This document shows positions 1 to 6,964 of a stretch of 21,377 nucleotides of DNA, in pieces (the first letter of the stretch is position 1; each line of letters opens with the position of its first letter). The notes beneath the pieces are model-generated. The model was not told the DNA's origin, searched no databases, and saw only the letters and a list, made by a program, of their open reading frames with translations. This DNA comes from a virus, in the IMG/VR virus record IMGVR_UViG_3300032265_000121, positions 1 through 21,377 of that record. One strand, given 5' to 3'. The position numbers and the translations under genes are program-made.

Positions 1-1
1 C

Positions 2-30
2 TTGACATTTTATAATTGTTGTGTTATAAT
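2..30 (+). promoter_or_regulatory. Consensus sigma-70 promoter with extended -10
   Basis: TTGACA at 2-7 and TATAAT at 25-30 are separated by exactly 17 bases, and TG at 22-23 gives an extended -10 (TGTTATAAT). All twelve hexamer bases match consensus. The expected start of transcription, about 7 bases after the -10, falls at 36-38, that is on the ATG of the first gene (37-39). Transcripts from here would have little or no 5' leader. A second TATAAT at 11-16 lies inside the spacer but has no visible -35 within the window. The same -10 block, TGTTATAATATTA, recurs at 12180-12192. Recognition by the host RNA polymerase is inferred from the consensus. Confidence 0.85.
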
Positions 31-36
31 ATTAAC

Positions 37-642
37 ATGAGTGAAGATTTAGATCAGAACAATGAAGAAGTGTCAAGTGGGTATTTCTTAGATGGTCAAG
101 AAGTGTCCCTATCTCCTCGAAGAGGAAGACCTCTAAAAGCAAAGCACCATGCTCCGGATTGGTTTCCGCAGCAAACTAAAATAGACGCTTGCACTCTATA
201 CTGCGTGTATGGAGATATAGAAGAAGTGTCTAAACTCACAAACGTCCCTGCTAAATATATAAGGCAGTGGAAAGAAGAACCCTGGTGGGTTGAAGTTCAA
301 AAGAAAGTGTATGTAGAGCAGAACGAGAAGCTCGGTTCTAGAATCAGTAGTGTACTCGATAAGAGTTTACTTGAGATTGAAGAACGTCTCCAGAACGGAG
401 ACTATCTTTGGGATGTACGTAAGAGTGTCTTGGTTCGTAAACCAATAGACACTAAAGTACTCTCAAACCTATTTAACAACTTGGTTAACCGTAGACAACT
501 AGTCCGTGGTGAACCAACGAGTATCACAAACAAAATTGCTGTCGATGACAGACTTAAACTACTTGCTTCTCAATTTGAGAAGTTTGCTAACGCTAAAGAA
601 ATTATCTCAGAACCTGAGGTTACAGATTTAGATGCAGGATGA
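37..642 (+). CDS. Probable terminase small subunit (HTH DNA-binding protein)
   Basis: 201-residue protein read from ATG 37. In-frame TTG codons upstream lie inside the promoter, so they are not plausible starts. Residues 28-34 (RRGRPLK) contain the RGRP core of an AT-hook. Residues about 48-84 look like a helix-turn-helix: a helical segment, then an IEEVSKLTNVPAKYIRQW stretch typical of recognition helices. The rest is mostly helical and charged, with an acidic tail. Size, HTH and position at the head of a packaging module fit the small terminase, which binds the packaging site and loads the large terminase. I recognise no specific subfamily, and a transcription regulator is the alternative. 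There is no SD upstream of ATG 37; a GTG at 70 is a possible alternative start. The gene overlaps the next by 11 bases. Confidence 0.65.
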   Translation: MSEDLDQNNEEVSSGYFLDGQEVSLSPRRGRPLKAKHHAPDWFPQQTKIDACTLYCVYGDIEEVSKLTNVPAKYIRQWKEEPWWVEVQKKVYVEQNEKLGSRISSVLDKSLLEIEERLQNGDYLWDVRKSVLVRKPIDTKVLSNLFNNLVNRRQLVRGEPTSITNKIAVDDRLKLLASQFEKFANAKEIISEPEVTDLDAG

Positions 643-1120
643 TTTAACGGAATTTTTAAACTGGTGGTTAGAACATAAACCCACTTGCCCCCCTAACGAA
701 CAAGCAATCATACACCAAGGTGATACAACAGGTGTAGTGCTTTATAGGAGTGGTTGTTTTCAAGTAGAGTTGTTTATTGTCAAACCTAACGTTGAGATAG
801 TACAGCACATTCATCCTAACGTAGATTCATATGAAGTGCACTTAGCAGGTAACATTGATTTTTACTGTGAGGGTGTTTTATATAACAAGGGTATTCCAGT
901 GAGAGTTAAACCTGATGCATGGCATGGGGGTTTCTTTGGACCACAAGGTGGTAGCTTCTTATCAGTTCAGAAATGGATTAATGGAGTGTCACCTAAGTTT
1001 GTAGGTGATGATTGGGTAGCACACGATAAGAGTGTTAACTATAATGAGAGTGTAACTAAAAAGGAAGATAGAAATGGCAATGTCAACAGGCACAACCCCA
1101 AAGACTTTAGAGGATACTAA
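632..1120 (+). CDS. Cupin-fold protein in the terminase module
   Basis: 162 residues. A single conserved beta-barrel (cupin) is suggested by H59-x-H61 and E68 followed by G73, then P94 and H98 in the second motif (KPDAWHGG). These are the usual metal ligands of cupins, although the spacing between H61 and E68 is slightly longer than the textbook motif. Residues 120-162 are a hydrophilic tail. The start ATG lies inside the end of the preceding gene, so translation is probably coupled. The last 47 bases are shared in another frame with a small Lys-rich ORF. Similar short cupins between terminase genes are known to me from aquatic phage genomes, but their role is not established; sugar binding or modification, or a structural role, are possible. 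Confidence 0.6.
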   Translation: MQDDLTEFLNWWLEHKPTCPPNEQAIIHQGDTTGVVLYRSGCFQVELFIVKPNVEIVQHIHPNVDSYEVHLAGNIDFYCEGVLYNKGIPVRVKPDAWHGGFFGPQGGSFLSVQKWINGVSPKFVGDDWVAHDKSVNYNESVTKKEDRNGNVNRHNPKDFRGY

Positions 1121-1202
1121 ACCTAAGAAACCTAAGAAACAATCTTACGTTAAAAAGGCTAAGATACTTTCAAAGCCTAAGAAGGTTAAACAAGTTAAAT
1201 AA
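1074..1202 (+). CDS. Small Lys/Pro-rich basic protein (42 aa)
   Basis: A 42-codon ORF beginning ATGGCAATG, with a good ribosome site (AAGGA about 8 bases upstream). It overlaps the 3' end of the cupin gene by 47 bases in a different frame. The product is strongly basic: after a short Ser/Thr N-terminus it carries a KPKKPKK run and further KxxKPKK-type clusters to the C-terminus. It has no hydrophobic core, so it is probably unstructured and nucleic-acid-binding. It is the first of four consecutive Lys-rich mini-genes (1074-1835). I do not recognise a family. Evidence for being a gene is the ribosome site and the run of similar neighbours. Confidence 0.6.
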   Translation: MAMSTGTTPKTLEDTKPKKPKKQSYVKKAKILSKPKKVKQVK

Positions 1203-1216
1203 CAAAGGAGATAGTA

Positions 1217-1417
1217 ATGGCAACAGCAACTAAAAAGATTACAGCTAAGATGGTAGATGATACTGTTAAGGCAAGAAAACAACCTATGGGCAAAGGTCCA
1301 AAGGGTGGTCGTATGCCTGGTGAACCAGATGGCGGCATTATGAAAGACAAAGCTTATAAAGCTAAGATGGCTAAAGCTAAAGAAAGTAAAGCTAAAGCTT
1401 CTAAAAAAGGTTACTAA
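1217..1417 (+). CDS. Small Lys/Ala/Gly-rich basic protein (66 aa)
   Basis: 66 residues preceded by a strong SD (AAAGGAG, 6-7 bases before the ATG). The middle carries Gly/Pro/Met-rich sequence (KGPKGGRMPGEPDGG), and residues about 42-66 are an Ala/Lys/Ser tail with AKAKESKAKASKK-like repetition, reminiscent of histone H1 tails. There is no signal peptide or membrane segment. Family unknown. Lying among other basic mini-proteins just before the large terminase, it could bind phage DNA during packaging or inside the head; this is inference only. Confidence 0.75.
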   Translation: MATATKKITAKMVDDTVKARKQPMGKGPKGGRMPGEPDGGIMKDKAYKAKMAKAKESKAKASKKGY

Positions 1418-1419
1418 AA

Positions 1420-1572
1420 ATGGCTACTAAACCAGGACTCTATGCTAACATTCATAAAAAACGTGAACGCATTAAAGCTGGTTCAGGTGAGAAGATGCGT
1501 AAGGTAGGGGAGAAAGGTGCTCCTACTACTAAAGCATTTACAAAGAGTGCTAAGACTGCGAAGAAGAAATAA
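1420..1572 (+). CDS. Conserved phage mini-protein, KPGLYANIHKKRERIKAGSG type (50 aa)
   Basis: 50 residues, starting at the ATG two bases after the previous stop, with AAGG about 9 bases upstream. The core at residues 4-37 (PGLYANI, RERIKAGSGEKMRK, KGAPT) is a pattern I remember from many phage genomes and some viral proteins of unknown function (recalled as DUF5872, unverified). The C-terminus is Lys/Ala/Thr-rich. The highly conserved Gly/Tyr/Asn and AGSGEKMRK block argues for a defined binding role rather than simple charge neutralisation. Function unknown. Confidence 0.75.
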   Translation: MATKPGLYANIHKKRERIKAGSGEKMRKVGEKGAPTTKAFTKSAKTAKKK

Positions 1573-1574
1573 CT

Positions 1575-1835
1575 ATGGCAACTACTAAAAAAAACCCTAG
1601 TTTATCTGTTGGACGTGGTGAAAAGAAGTCTACATCATCTGGAGCAGGACTAACTGCTAAAGGTAGAGCTAAGTATAATAAAGCTACTGGTTCTAATTTA
1701 AAAGCACCACAACCAGAAGGTGGTCCTCGTAAGAGATCTTTTTGTGCTCGTATGTCAGGTATGCCTGGTCCTATGAAAGATAAGGATGGTAAACCCACTC
1801 GTAAAGCTGCATCACTTAAACGTTGGAAATGCTAA
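1575..1835 (+). CDS. Conserved phage protein with SFCARM...RWKC block (86 aa)
   Basis: 86 residues starting two bases after the previous stop. Two conserved blocks are visible: GAGLTAKGRAKYNKATGSNL (24-43) and KRSFCARMSGMPGPMKD (53-69), ending in LKRWKC with a cysteine as last residue. The same arrangement is one I recall in many marine and freshwater phages (remembered as DUF6321, unverified). C57 and C86 could pair or share a metal. It is basic like its neighbours but much better conserved in type. The stop codon overlaps the next start as TAATG. Function unknown. Confidence 0.8.
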   Translation: MATTKKNPSLSVGRGEKKSTSSGAGLTAKGRAKYNKATGSNLKAPQPEGGPRKRSFCARMSGMPGPMKDKDGKPTRKAASLKRWKC

Positions 1836-2092
1836 TGCCTAGTTCACCTAATTATAAACGAGACTATAAAGCAGAGTATGATGCACATCATTCTAGCCCT
1901 AAAGCTAAGAAGCAACGTGCAGCTAGAAACAAAGCAGCTAATGCTAAAGGTACTCCAGGTAAAGATGTAGATCATAAAACACCTTTACGTTCAGGAGGCT
2001 CTACAAGCCTTTCTAATACTCGTGTAAGAAGTAGAACTGCTAACAGGAGTGACAACGGTCATAAGCCTGGCGAAAAGCAAAAGAAGAAATGA
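1835..2092 (+). CDS. Minimal HNH endonuclease-like protein
   Basis: 85 residues from ATG 1835, chosen because it overlaps the previous stop (TAATG); ATG 1829 is a possible alternative, adding two residues. Residues about 46-73 show a HNH signature: DVDHKTPLRSGG, then LSNTRV and ANRSD, giving the order D-H, N, N/H expected for a beta-beta-alpha-metal nuclease. The CxxC zinc knuckles of larger HNH proteins are absent. The N-terminal 40 residues and the tail are Lys/Arg-rich. Genes for HNH proteins next to the large terminase are common in phages and, in cos phages such as HK97, the HNH protein stimulates terminase cleavage. The ATGA overlap with the terminase gene supports a linked role. Confidence 0.72.
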   Translation: MPSSPNYKRDYKAEYDAHHSSPKAKKQRAARNKAANAKGTPGKDVDHKTPLRSGGSTSLSNTRVRSRTANRSDNGHKPGEKQKKK

Positions 2093-3600
2093 AGTTAACT
2101 CCAGACATGATCCACGGATTTACCGGGGCATGTTTAGCAAAGAGGTACGATGGAACTACCCCCACTCCGCAATGCCATCTTGAGTGGTGGGATCTCTGTT
2201 GCAGCGACGACCCATTAGTAGCAATTGCAGCTCCCCGAGCCCACGGGAAATCAACTGCAATCACTCATGCTTACTTGCTCGCTGCCCTTTTATTTAGAGA
2301 TAGAAAGTTTGCACTAATAGTTTCTGACACTGAGAGTCAAGCAACAAACTTCCTTAGTGACATTAAAGACGAGTTGGTTAACAACGAAGACTTAATTAAC
2401 TTGTTTCAAATTAAAGAGCTTGTTAAAGATTCTCAAACAGACATCATTGTAGAGTTTCAAGATGGTGAGCAGTTTAGAATATTAGTTAGAGGTGCAGAAC
2501 AACGGGTACGGGGTTTGAAATGGGATCAACGTCGACCTGACATTATTATTTGTGATGACTTAGAAGGCGATGAACAAGTAGCCTCCAAGGATAGACGTGA
2601 GAAGTTTAGACGATGGTTCTATGCTGCTCTATTACCCTCTAGATCACAGAATGGTATTGTACGTATTGTAGGAACAATACTACATCTTGACTCTTTACTA
2701 AATAGACTTATGCCACCAGACTATGATGGCGACTATATACAAAAAGAACCATTAAAGACTTATTCTACACGTAAGCGTGTTGAATGGCGTAGTGTAAGGT
2801 ATAGAGCACACTCTGAAGACTATAAAGAAATATTATGGACTGATAGATATGATGCAGACTATTTTAGAAATAAGAAAGAAGATTACACTAAGCAGGGTAT
2901 TCCAGAAGTGTATGCTCAGGAGTTTTTAAACTATCCTATTGATGAGTCCACTTCTTATTTTAAACGTAACGATTTTATTGAAATACCGAAACATACATTA
3001 GATGCTATTAGACATAAAGAAAAGAAACTTACTTATTACGCTGCAGTGGACTTTGCTATCTCTACAAGAGACCGTAGCGACTACACTGTTATTACTATTG
3101 GTGGAATTGACTCTGATGGTATAATGAACATTGTTGACGTTCGTAGAGGCCGTTGGGATGCTCTAGAGATTGTTGATGAGATGTTTGCAATGCAAAAGAA
3201 GTATGAGCCTTATTACTTTGTAACAGAACGTGGTGCAATTGAAAAAGCTATTGGTGCCATATTACGAAGAGAGCAACTTAGTCGTCAAGTGTATATGAAT
3301 TTACACCCTATGACTCCTACTAAAGATAAACAAGCAAGAGCAAGAAGTTTTCAAGCAAGATTTAAAGCAGGTGGTGTTAAGTTTGATAAGAGTGCCCCAT
3401 GGTATCCAGATTTAGAAGAAGAGATGGTTCGCTTCCCTAAAGCTAAACATGATGACCAAGTGGATGCATTAAGTTGGTTAGGTTTGGTTGTTGACCAAGT
3501 ACAATCAGCTGACACTCCTGAAGAAGAAGACGAATATGAATACCAACAAACTCTTAAATCATTACAAAACGACGGACGCTCTCGCGTAACAGGATACTAA
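2089..3600 (+). CDS. terL: Terminase large subunit (packaging ATPase/nuclease)
   Basis: 503 residues, a usual length for the family. The N-terminal ATPase has a Walker A at 48-56 (APRAHGKST, K54) and a Walker B at 151-157 (DIIICDD) with the catalytic acid E159 two residues later. The RNase H-like nuclease has the expected acids: D321 in AAVDFAIS, E380 in TERGA, and D455/D456/D459 in KHDDQVDALSW. An acidic stretch EEEDEYEY near the C-terminus is the likely flexible tail. It pumps DNA into the prohead through the portal and cuts concatemers. The start overlaps the HNH gene by ATGA, and the portal gene follows after 3 bases. Confidence 0.96.
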   Translation: MKLTPDMIHGFTGACLAKRYDGTTPTPQCHLEWWDLCCSDDPLVAIAAPRAHGKSTAITHAYLLAALLFRDRKFALIVSDTESQATNFLSDIKDELVNNEDLINLFQIKELVKDSQTDIIVEFQDGEQFRILVRGAEQRVRGLKWDQRRPDIIICDDLEGDEQVASKDRREKFRRWFYAALLPSRSQNGIVRIVGTILHLDSLLNRLMPPDYDGDYIQKEPLKTYSTRKRVEWRSVRYRAHSEDYKEILWTDRYDADYFRNKKEDYTKQGIPEVYAQEFLNYPIDESTSYFKRNDFIEIPKHTLDAIRHKEKKLTYYAAVDFAISTRDRSDYTVITIGGIDSDGIMNIVDVRRGRWDALEIVDEMFAMQKKYEPYYFVTERGAIEKAIGAILRREQLSRQVYMNLHPMTPTKDKQARARSFQARFKAGGVKFDKSAPWYPDLEEEMVRFPKAKHDDQVDALSWLGLVVDQVQSADTPEEEDEYEYQQTLKSLQNDGRSRVTGY

Positions 3601-3603
3601 AAT

Positions 3604-5667
3604 ATGGACTTAGACGTAGCAATTAAAATTGATAAATTAATGGCATCCCCTAATATAGCAGAGATGCTAGATGAGAGTGCACTTAATACTATTGGTCATA
3701 GAGTGGTTAATGAGTTTGATTTAGATAAGAACTCTAGAACTCAGTGGGAAAAACGTGTAGAGGAAGCTATGAAGCTTGCCCTACAAGTTGCAGAAGCTAA
3801 ATCATTTCCATGGAGTGGTGCTTCTAATGTTAAGTTTCCTCTTATTACAATTGCAGCATTACAGTTCCATAGTAGAGCATACCCAGCTTTAATACCATCA
3901 GGTAACTTAGTTAAGATGGAAACAGCGTCAGGTAAGATGGCTAACCCTGATGTAATAGAGGCAGCTAAACGTGTTGAACAACACATGTCTTACCAAGTAC
4001 TAGAAGAAGATCAATCTTGGGAAGCAGAGATGGATAAGGTACTTATAACAGTTCCTATTGTTGGCTGTGCATTTAAAAAGACCTATTGGGATTTTGATGA
4101 AGAACATCCTGTATCAGAAAACATATTAGCTAAAGATTTTGTAGTTTCTTACTGGACTAAGAACTTAACAGACTGTACACGTATGACACACATGTTATAC
4201 TTAAGCAGCAATGATGTACTAAGTAGACAGAGAAGGGGTTTATGGCTTGACTGTGACCTGTCTCGTCCTAACTTACAACCTCAAGATAACTTAACTCTTA
4301 CACAAGATAGAGCTCAAGGTGTCTATGTAAACACTGATGACACTGGTACACCTTTTGAATTCCTTGAACAACATCGTTGGGAAGACTTAGATGGTGATGG
4401 TTATAAAGAACCATACATCATTACCGTACACAGAGAGACTGGTAAAGTAGTTCGTATAGTTGCAAACTATTTTAATAGTTCTATTAAACGAAATGAGAAA
4501 GATGAAATCATTTCAATTAAACCAGAAACTTATTTTACTAAATATTCATTCATTCCATCACCAGATGGCGGTTTTTACGACATTGGTTTTGGTATTTTAT
4601 TAGGACCTTTAAATGAGTCTATTGATACTATTATTAATCAACTTATTGATGCTGGTACTATGGCTACAACTGCAGGAGGCTTCTTATCCCGCGGCATTAA
4701 AGTTCGTGGCGGGAACTATAATTTTGCTCCTCTCGAGTGGAAGCACGTTGATTCTACTGGTGAAGATCTCGCAAAAGGCATCGTACCTCTTCCGGTAAGA
4801 GAGCCATCACAAGTGTTGTACACACTTCTTACGACACTAGTTAACTATGGTGAACGTATCATTGGTGCTACAGACATTATGGTTGGAGAGAACGTAGGAC
4901 AAAATACACCAGCTCAAACAGCTCAGACTATGGCTGACCAAGGTAACACAGTATTCAAAGGTATCTTTAAACGTATTTACAGATCTCTTAAAGAAGAGTT
5001 TCGTAAGTTGTATAGACTTAACCAATTGTATTTACCTAGTGAACATAAATATAGTTTAGGAGTGGCATTAGCATCTGACTATCAGAATGCTCCAGATATG
5101 TTAAGACCTTCTGCAGATCCACATGTAGTTACTGAACCTCAAAAGTTAATGCAAGCTCAAGCTTTAAGAGAAGCTGCAATGACTACACCAGGTTTTAACT
5201 TATATGAAGTTAATAAGAGATATTTAGAAGCTATTAAGATTACTAACATTGATGACATTTACCCAGATCCTAAGGGACCTAACGCAATACAACCACAACC
5301 TAATCCTAAAGTTATGGTTGAACAGATTAAAGCCCAAACCAAGATGCAAGAGGTTCAAACTAAAGCTAAACTTGGTGCAGCTAAACTTATGCAAGATGCT
5401 CAGCTTAATGAAGCTAAGATTCTTAAGCTTGAAGCTGAAGCACTACTTGCTGCAGAGCAGGCTGATGGTGTAAAAGATGGACATCAGATTGCATTGATAG
5501 AAGCACAAATAGGAGCAGCTAAACTACATCAACAGGGTTTAATTGAATCTATTAAGATATTAAAAGATATAGGAGATAGTAAAGATGGTACTAACACCGG
5601 AGGAATTCCAGGAATGGAAGGACAACCTAGTAACCAAAACCCTCTTCAAGGCCCTCAACCAAGATAG
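3604..5667 (+). CDS. Portal protein
   Basis: 687 residues, large as in podovirus portals (the P22 portal is also above 700). The N-terminus is helical; residues about 60-100 contain SFPWSGASNVKFPL, a block I associate with this portal group. The middle holds alternating helix and strand with a DLDGDGYKEPY segment. Residues about 568-655 are a long Ala/Gln/Lys/Glu coiled coil resembling the C-terminal barrel of P22-type portals, ending in a Pro/Gly/Asn tail. It forms the dodecameric DNA gate at one vertex and docks the terminase, then the tail. Its last 83 bases also encode the start of the next gene in another frame. Confidence 0.9.
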   Translation: MDLDVAIKIDKLMASPNIAEMLDESALNTIGHRVVNEFDLDKNSRTQWEKRVEEAMKLALQVAEAKSFPWSGASNVKFPLITIAALQFHSRAYPALIPSGNLVKMETASGKMANPDVIEAAKRVEQHMSYQVLEEDQSWEAEMDKVLITVPIVGCAFKKTYWDFDEEHPVSENILAKDFVVSYWTKNLTDCTRMTHMLYLSSNDVLSRQRRGLWLDCDLSRPNLQPQDNLTLTQDRAQGVYVNTDDTGTPFEFLEQHRWEDLDGDGYKEPYIITVHRETGKVVRIVANYFNSSIKRNEKDEIISIKPETYFTKYSFIPSPDGGFYDIGFGILLGPLNESIDTIINQLIDAGTMATTAGGFLSRGIKVRGGNYNFAPLEWKHVDSTGEDLAKGIVPLPVREPSQVLYTLLTTLVNYGERIIGATDIMVGENVGQNTPAQTAQTMADQGNTVFKGIFKRIYRSLKEEFRKLYRLNQLYLPSEHKYSLGVALASDYQNAPDMLRPSADPHVVTEPQKLMQAQALREAAMTTPGFNLYEVNKRYLEAIKITNIDDIYPDPKGPNAIQPQPNPKVMVEQIKAQTKMQEVQTKAKLGAAKLMQDAQLNEAKILKLEAEALLAAEQADGVKDGHQIALIEAQIGAAKLHQQGLIESIKILKDIGDSKDGTNTGGIPGMEGQPSNQNPLQGPQPR

Positions 5668-5809
5668 AGAGTATATGAAAGAAATGATTGTTCGTGGAAA
5701 CGTGAACAATGTAGAAGAAGCAAAAGGTAGATGTAATGCAATCCTTCACTTGTTAGATTTAACATATGAAGACTTAGTTCAAGGAGCAAGGGATGACAAT
5801 AAATACTAG
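5585..5809 (+). CDS. Conserved small acidic protein overlapping the portal gene
   Basis: 74 residues from ATG 5585, with AGGAGA about 9 bases upstream inside the portal gene. The sequence is helical and charged: LTPEEFQEWKDN at the start, then TLFKALNQDREYMKEMI, NVEEAKGRCNAILHLLDLTYEDL. I remember proteins of this pattern just after portal genes in aquatic phages, with no known function. The 83-base overlap is dual coding: the portal tail in one frame and this N-terminus in the other. Its stop overlaps the next start by 17 bases. It may be a portal or assembly partner, inferred from position only. Confidence 0.8.
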   Translation: MVLTPEEFQEWKDNLVTKTLFKALNQDREYMKEMIVRGNVNNVEEAKGRCNAILHLLDLTYEDLVQGARDDNKY

Positions 5810-6125
5810 TGGGATTAACCCAGTAGGACATAGATTGTTAGTATTACCAGAGGCAGTAGAAGAAGTAACCGAAGGTGGTATTATCATTCATGTAGGTAAT
5901 CAAAAGGATAGGGAGCAGCTAGCCCAGATCCGAGGTACAGTGGTAGCGATGGGTTCAACTGCCTATGCTGATCAGAAAGATGCTTGGTGTCAGGTTGGAG
6001 ACTTCATTACCTTTGGTAAGTACTCTGGACTTATTTATAGAGAGAATGAAACTAAAGATAAAAAAGAGTATAGAGTTATTAACGATTTAGACGTTGTGGC
6101 AACACACGAGAGGGAATCAAAATGA
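5793..6125 (+). CDS. GroES-like co-chaperonin (Cpn10)
   Basis: 110 residues against about 97 for bacterial GroES; T4 gp31 is of similar length. Family features in order: P10-V-G-H-R-L-L-V-L-P at the first strand, a mobile-loop-like segment ending in TEGGIII (26-32), RGTVVAMG (47-54), VGDFITFGKYSG (68-79), and the closing YRVINDLDVVA. The GGIII element is where co-chaperonins bind GroEL. No GroEL is encoded here, so it presumably works with the host chaperonin, as T4 gp31 does to fold the T4 capsid protein. Lying between portal and scaffold fits that job. The ribosome site AAGGAG precedes ATG 5793; the end overlaps the scaffold gene by ATGA. Confidence 0.85.
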   Translation: MTINTSGINPVGHRLLVLPEAVEEVTEGGIIIHVGNQKDREQLAQIRGTVVAMGSTAYADQKDAWCQVGDFITFGKYSGLIYRENETKDKKEYRVINDLDVVATHERESK

Positions 6126-6952
6126 GTGATGAACAAGTAGAACAACAAACCTTAGAACCTGCGGGTAATGAAATTGTTGAAAAAGAAGCAAGGCTTTTTG
6201 GATGGGTTCCTAAAGAAGAATTTAGGGGGTCCGAAACAGATTGGGTAGACGCTGAAGCTTTCGTTAAGCGTGGAAAAGAAATTAATCCTATCCTTCGTAA
6301 GAACAATGAACTACTTATGAAGAAGTTGGATGACAAAGCGAAAGAGATTGATGAGATTAAAGCATCAGTTGAAGAGTTTAAGAAATTCCAGAAGGAATCT
6401 TTTGAACGTAAACAAATGGAATTACAAGCCCAAATTGTAGAACTTAAAGCTCAGAAAAAGACTGCCATTGCTGAAGGTAATGGTGAACTAGTTGTAGACA
6501 TTGATGATCAAATTGATTCATTAAAAGAAGCACAGAAGGAAGCTAAAGAAGAGGTTAAAGCACCTCCTCCAGCCCAACCAGCTGTAGCAACTGATCCTGA
6601 CATCTCAGATTGGCTAGGCCGTAACTCATGGTTTGGTCAAGACTCTGAAATGACAGAGGTGTCAAATGCACTAGGGGCTTCTTTAAGAAGACAGTTTCCT
6701 AACCTATCTGGTCGTGATTTCCTAGATAGGTTGGATGAACGCATTGCTAATTACTTCCCAGAGAAAACATCTCTAGGTAGAAAACAAAGAGGCAGTGCTG
6801 TTGATTCAACAGGAAATGTTAGAAGTGGTGGAAGTGGTAAAAAGACTTATGATTCATTACCACCTGAAGCTAAAACTGCTTGTGATAAATTTGTTAAGCA
6901 AGGCTTATTCAAATCTAAACAAGAGTATGTAGACTTATACGACTGGAATTAA
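6122..6952 (+). CDS. Scaffolding protein
   Basis: 276 residues. The N-terminal part has EKEARLFGWVPKEEFRG and a WVDAEAFVKRGKEINPIL stretch that I associate with phage scaffold proteins. Residues about 60-145 are a charged coiled coil rich in Glu, Lys and Gln, followed by a Pro/Ala linker. The C-terminal 100 residues look globular (DWLGRNSWFGQD, then a basic segment), ending in KQEYVDLYDWN. Basic C-termini of scaffolds usually contact capsid protein. It would shape the procapsid and then leave. Position between portal and capsid genes supports this. Confidence 0.82.
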   Translation: MSDEQVEQQTLEPAGNEIVEKEARLFGWVPKEEFRGSETDWVDAEAFVKRGKEINPILRKNNELLMKKLDDKAKEIDEIKASVEEFKKFQKESFERKQMELQAQIVELKAQKKTAIAEGNGELVVDIDDQIDSLKEAQKEAKEEVKAPPPAQPAVATDPDISDWLGRNSWFGQDSEMTEVSNALGASLRRQFPNLSGRDFLDRLDERIANYFPEKTSLGRKQRGSAVDSTGNVRSGGSGKKTYDSLPPEAKTACDKFVKQGLFKSKQEYVDLYDWN

Positions 6953-6964
6953 AAGGAGAAAATT

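Noticed and set aside
1550-1798. 82-codon minus-strand open frame under the mini-genes
   Set aside because: Antisense to two well-supported small genes, with no SD; composition reflects the complementary strand.
3098-3125. TTGGTG-16-TGGTATAAT inside the terminase gene as a promoter
   Set aside because: The -10 is good but the -35 matches only partly and the spacer is short. In AT-rich DNA this is near chance; kept below reporting threshold.
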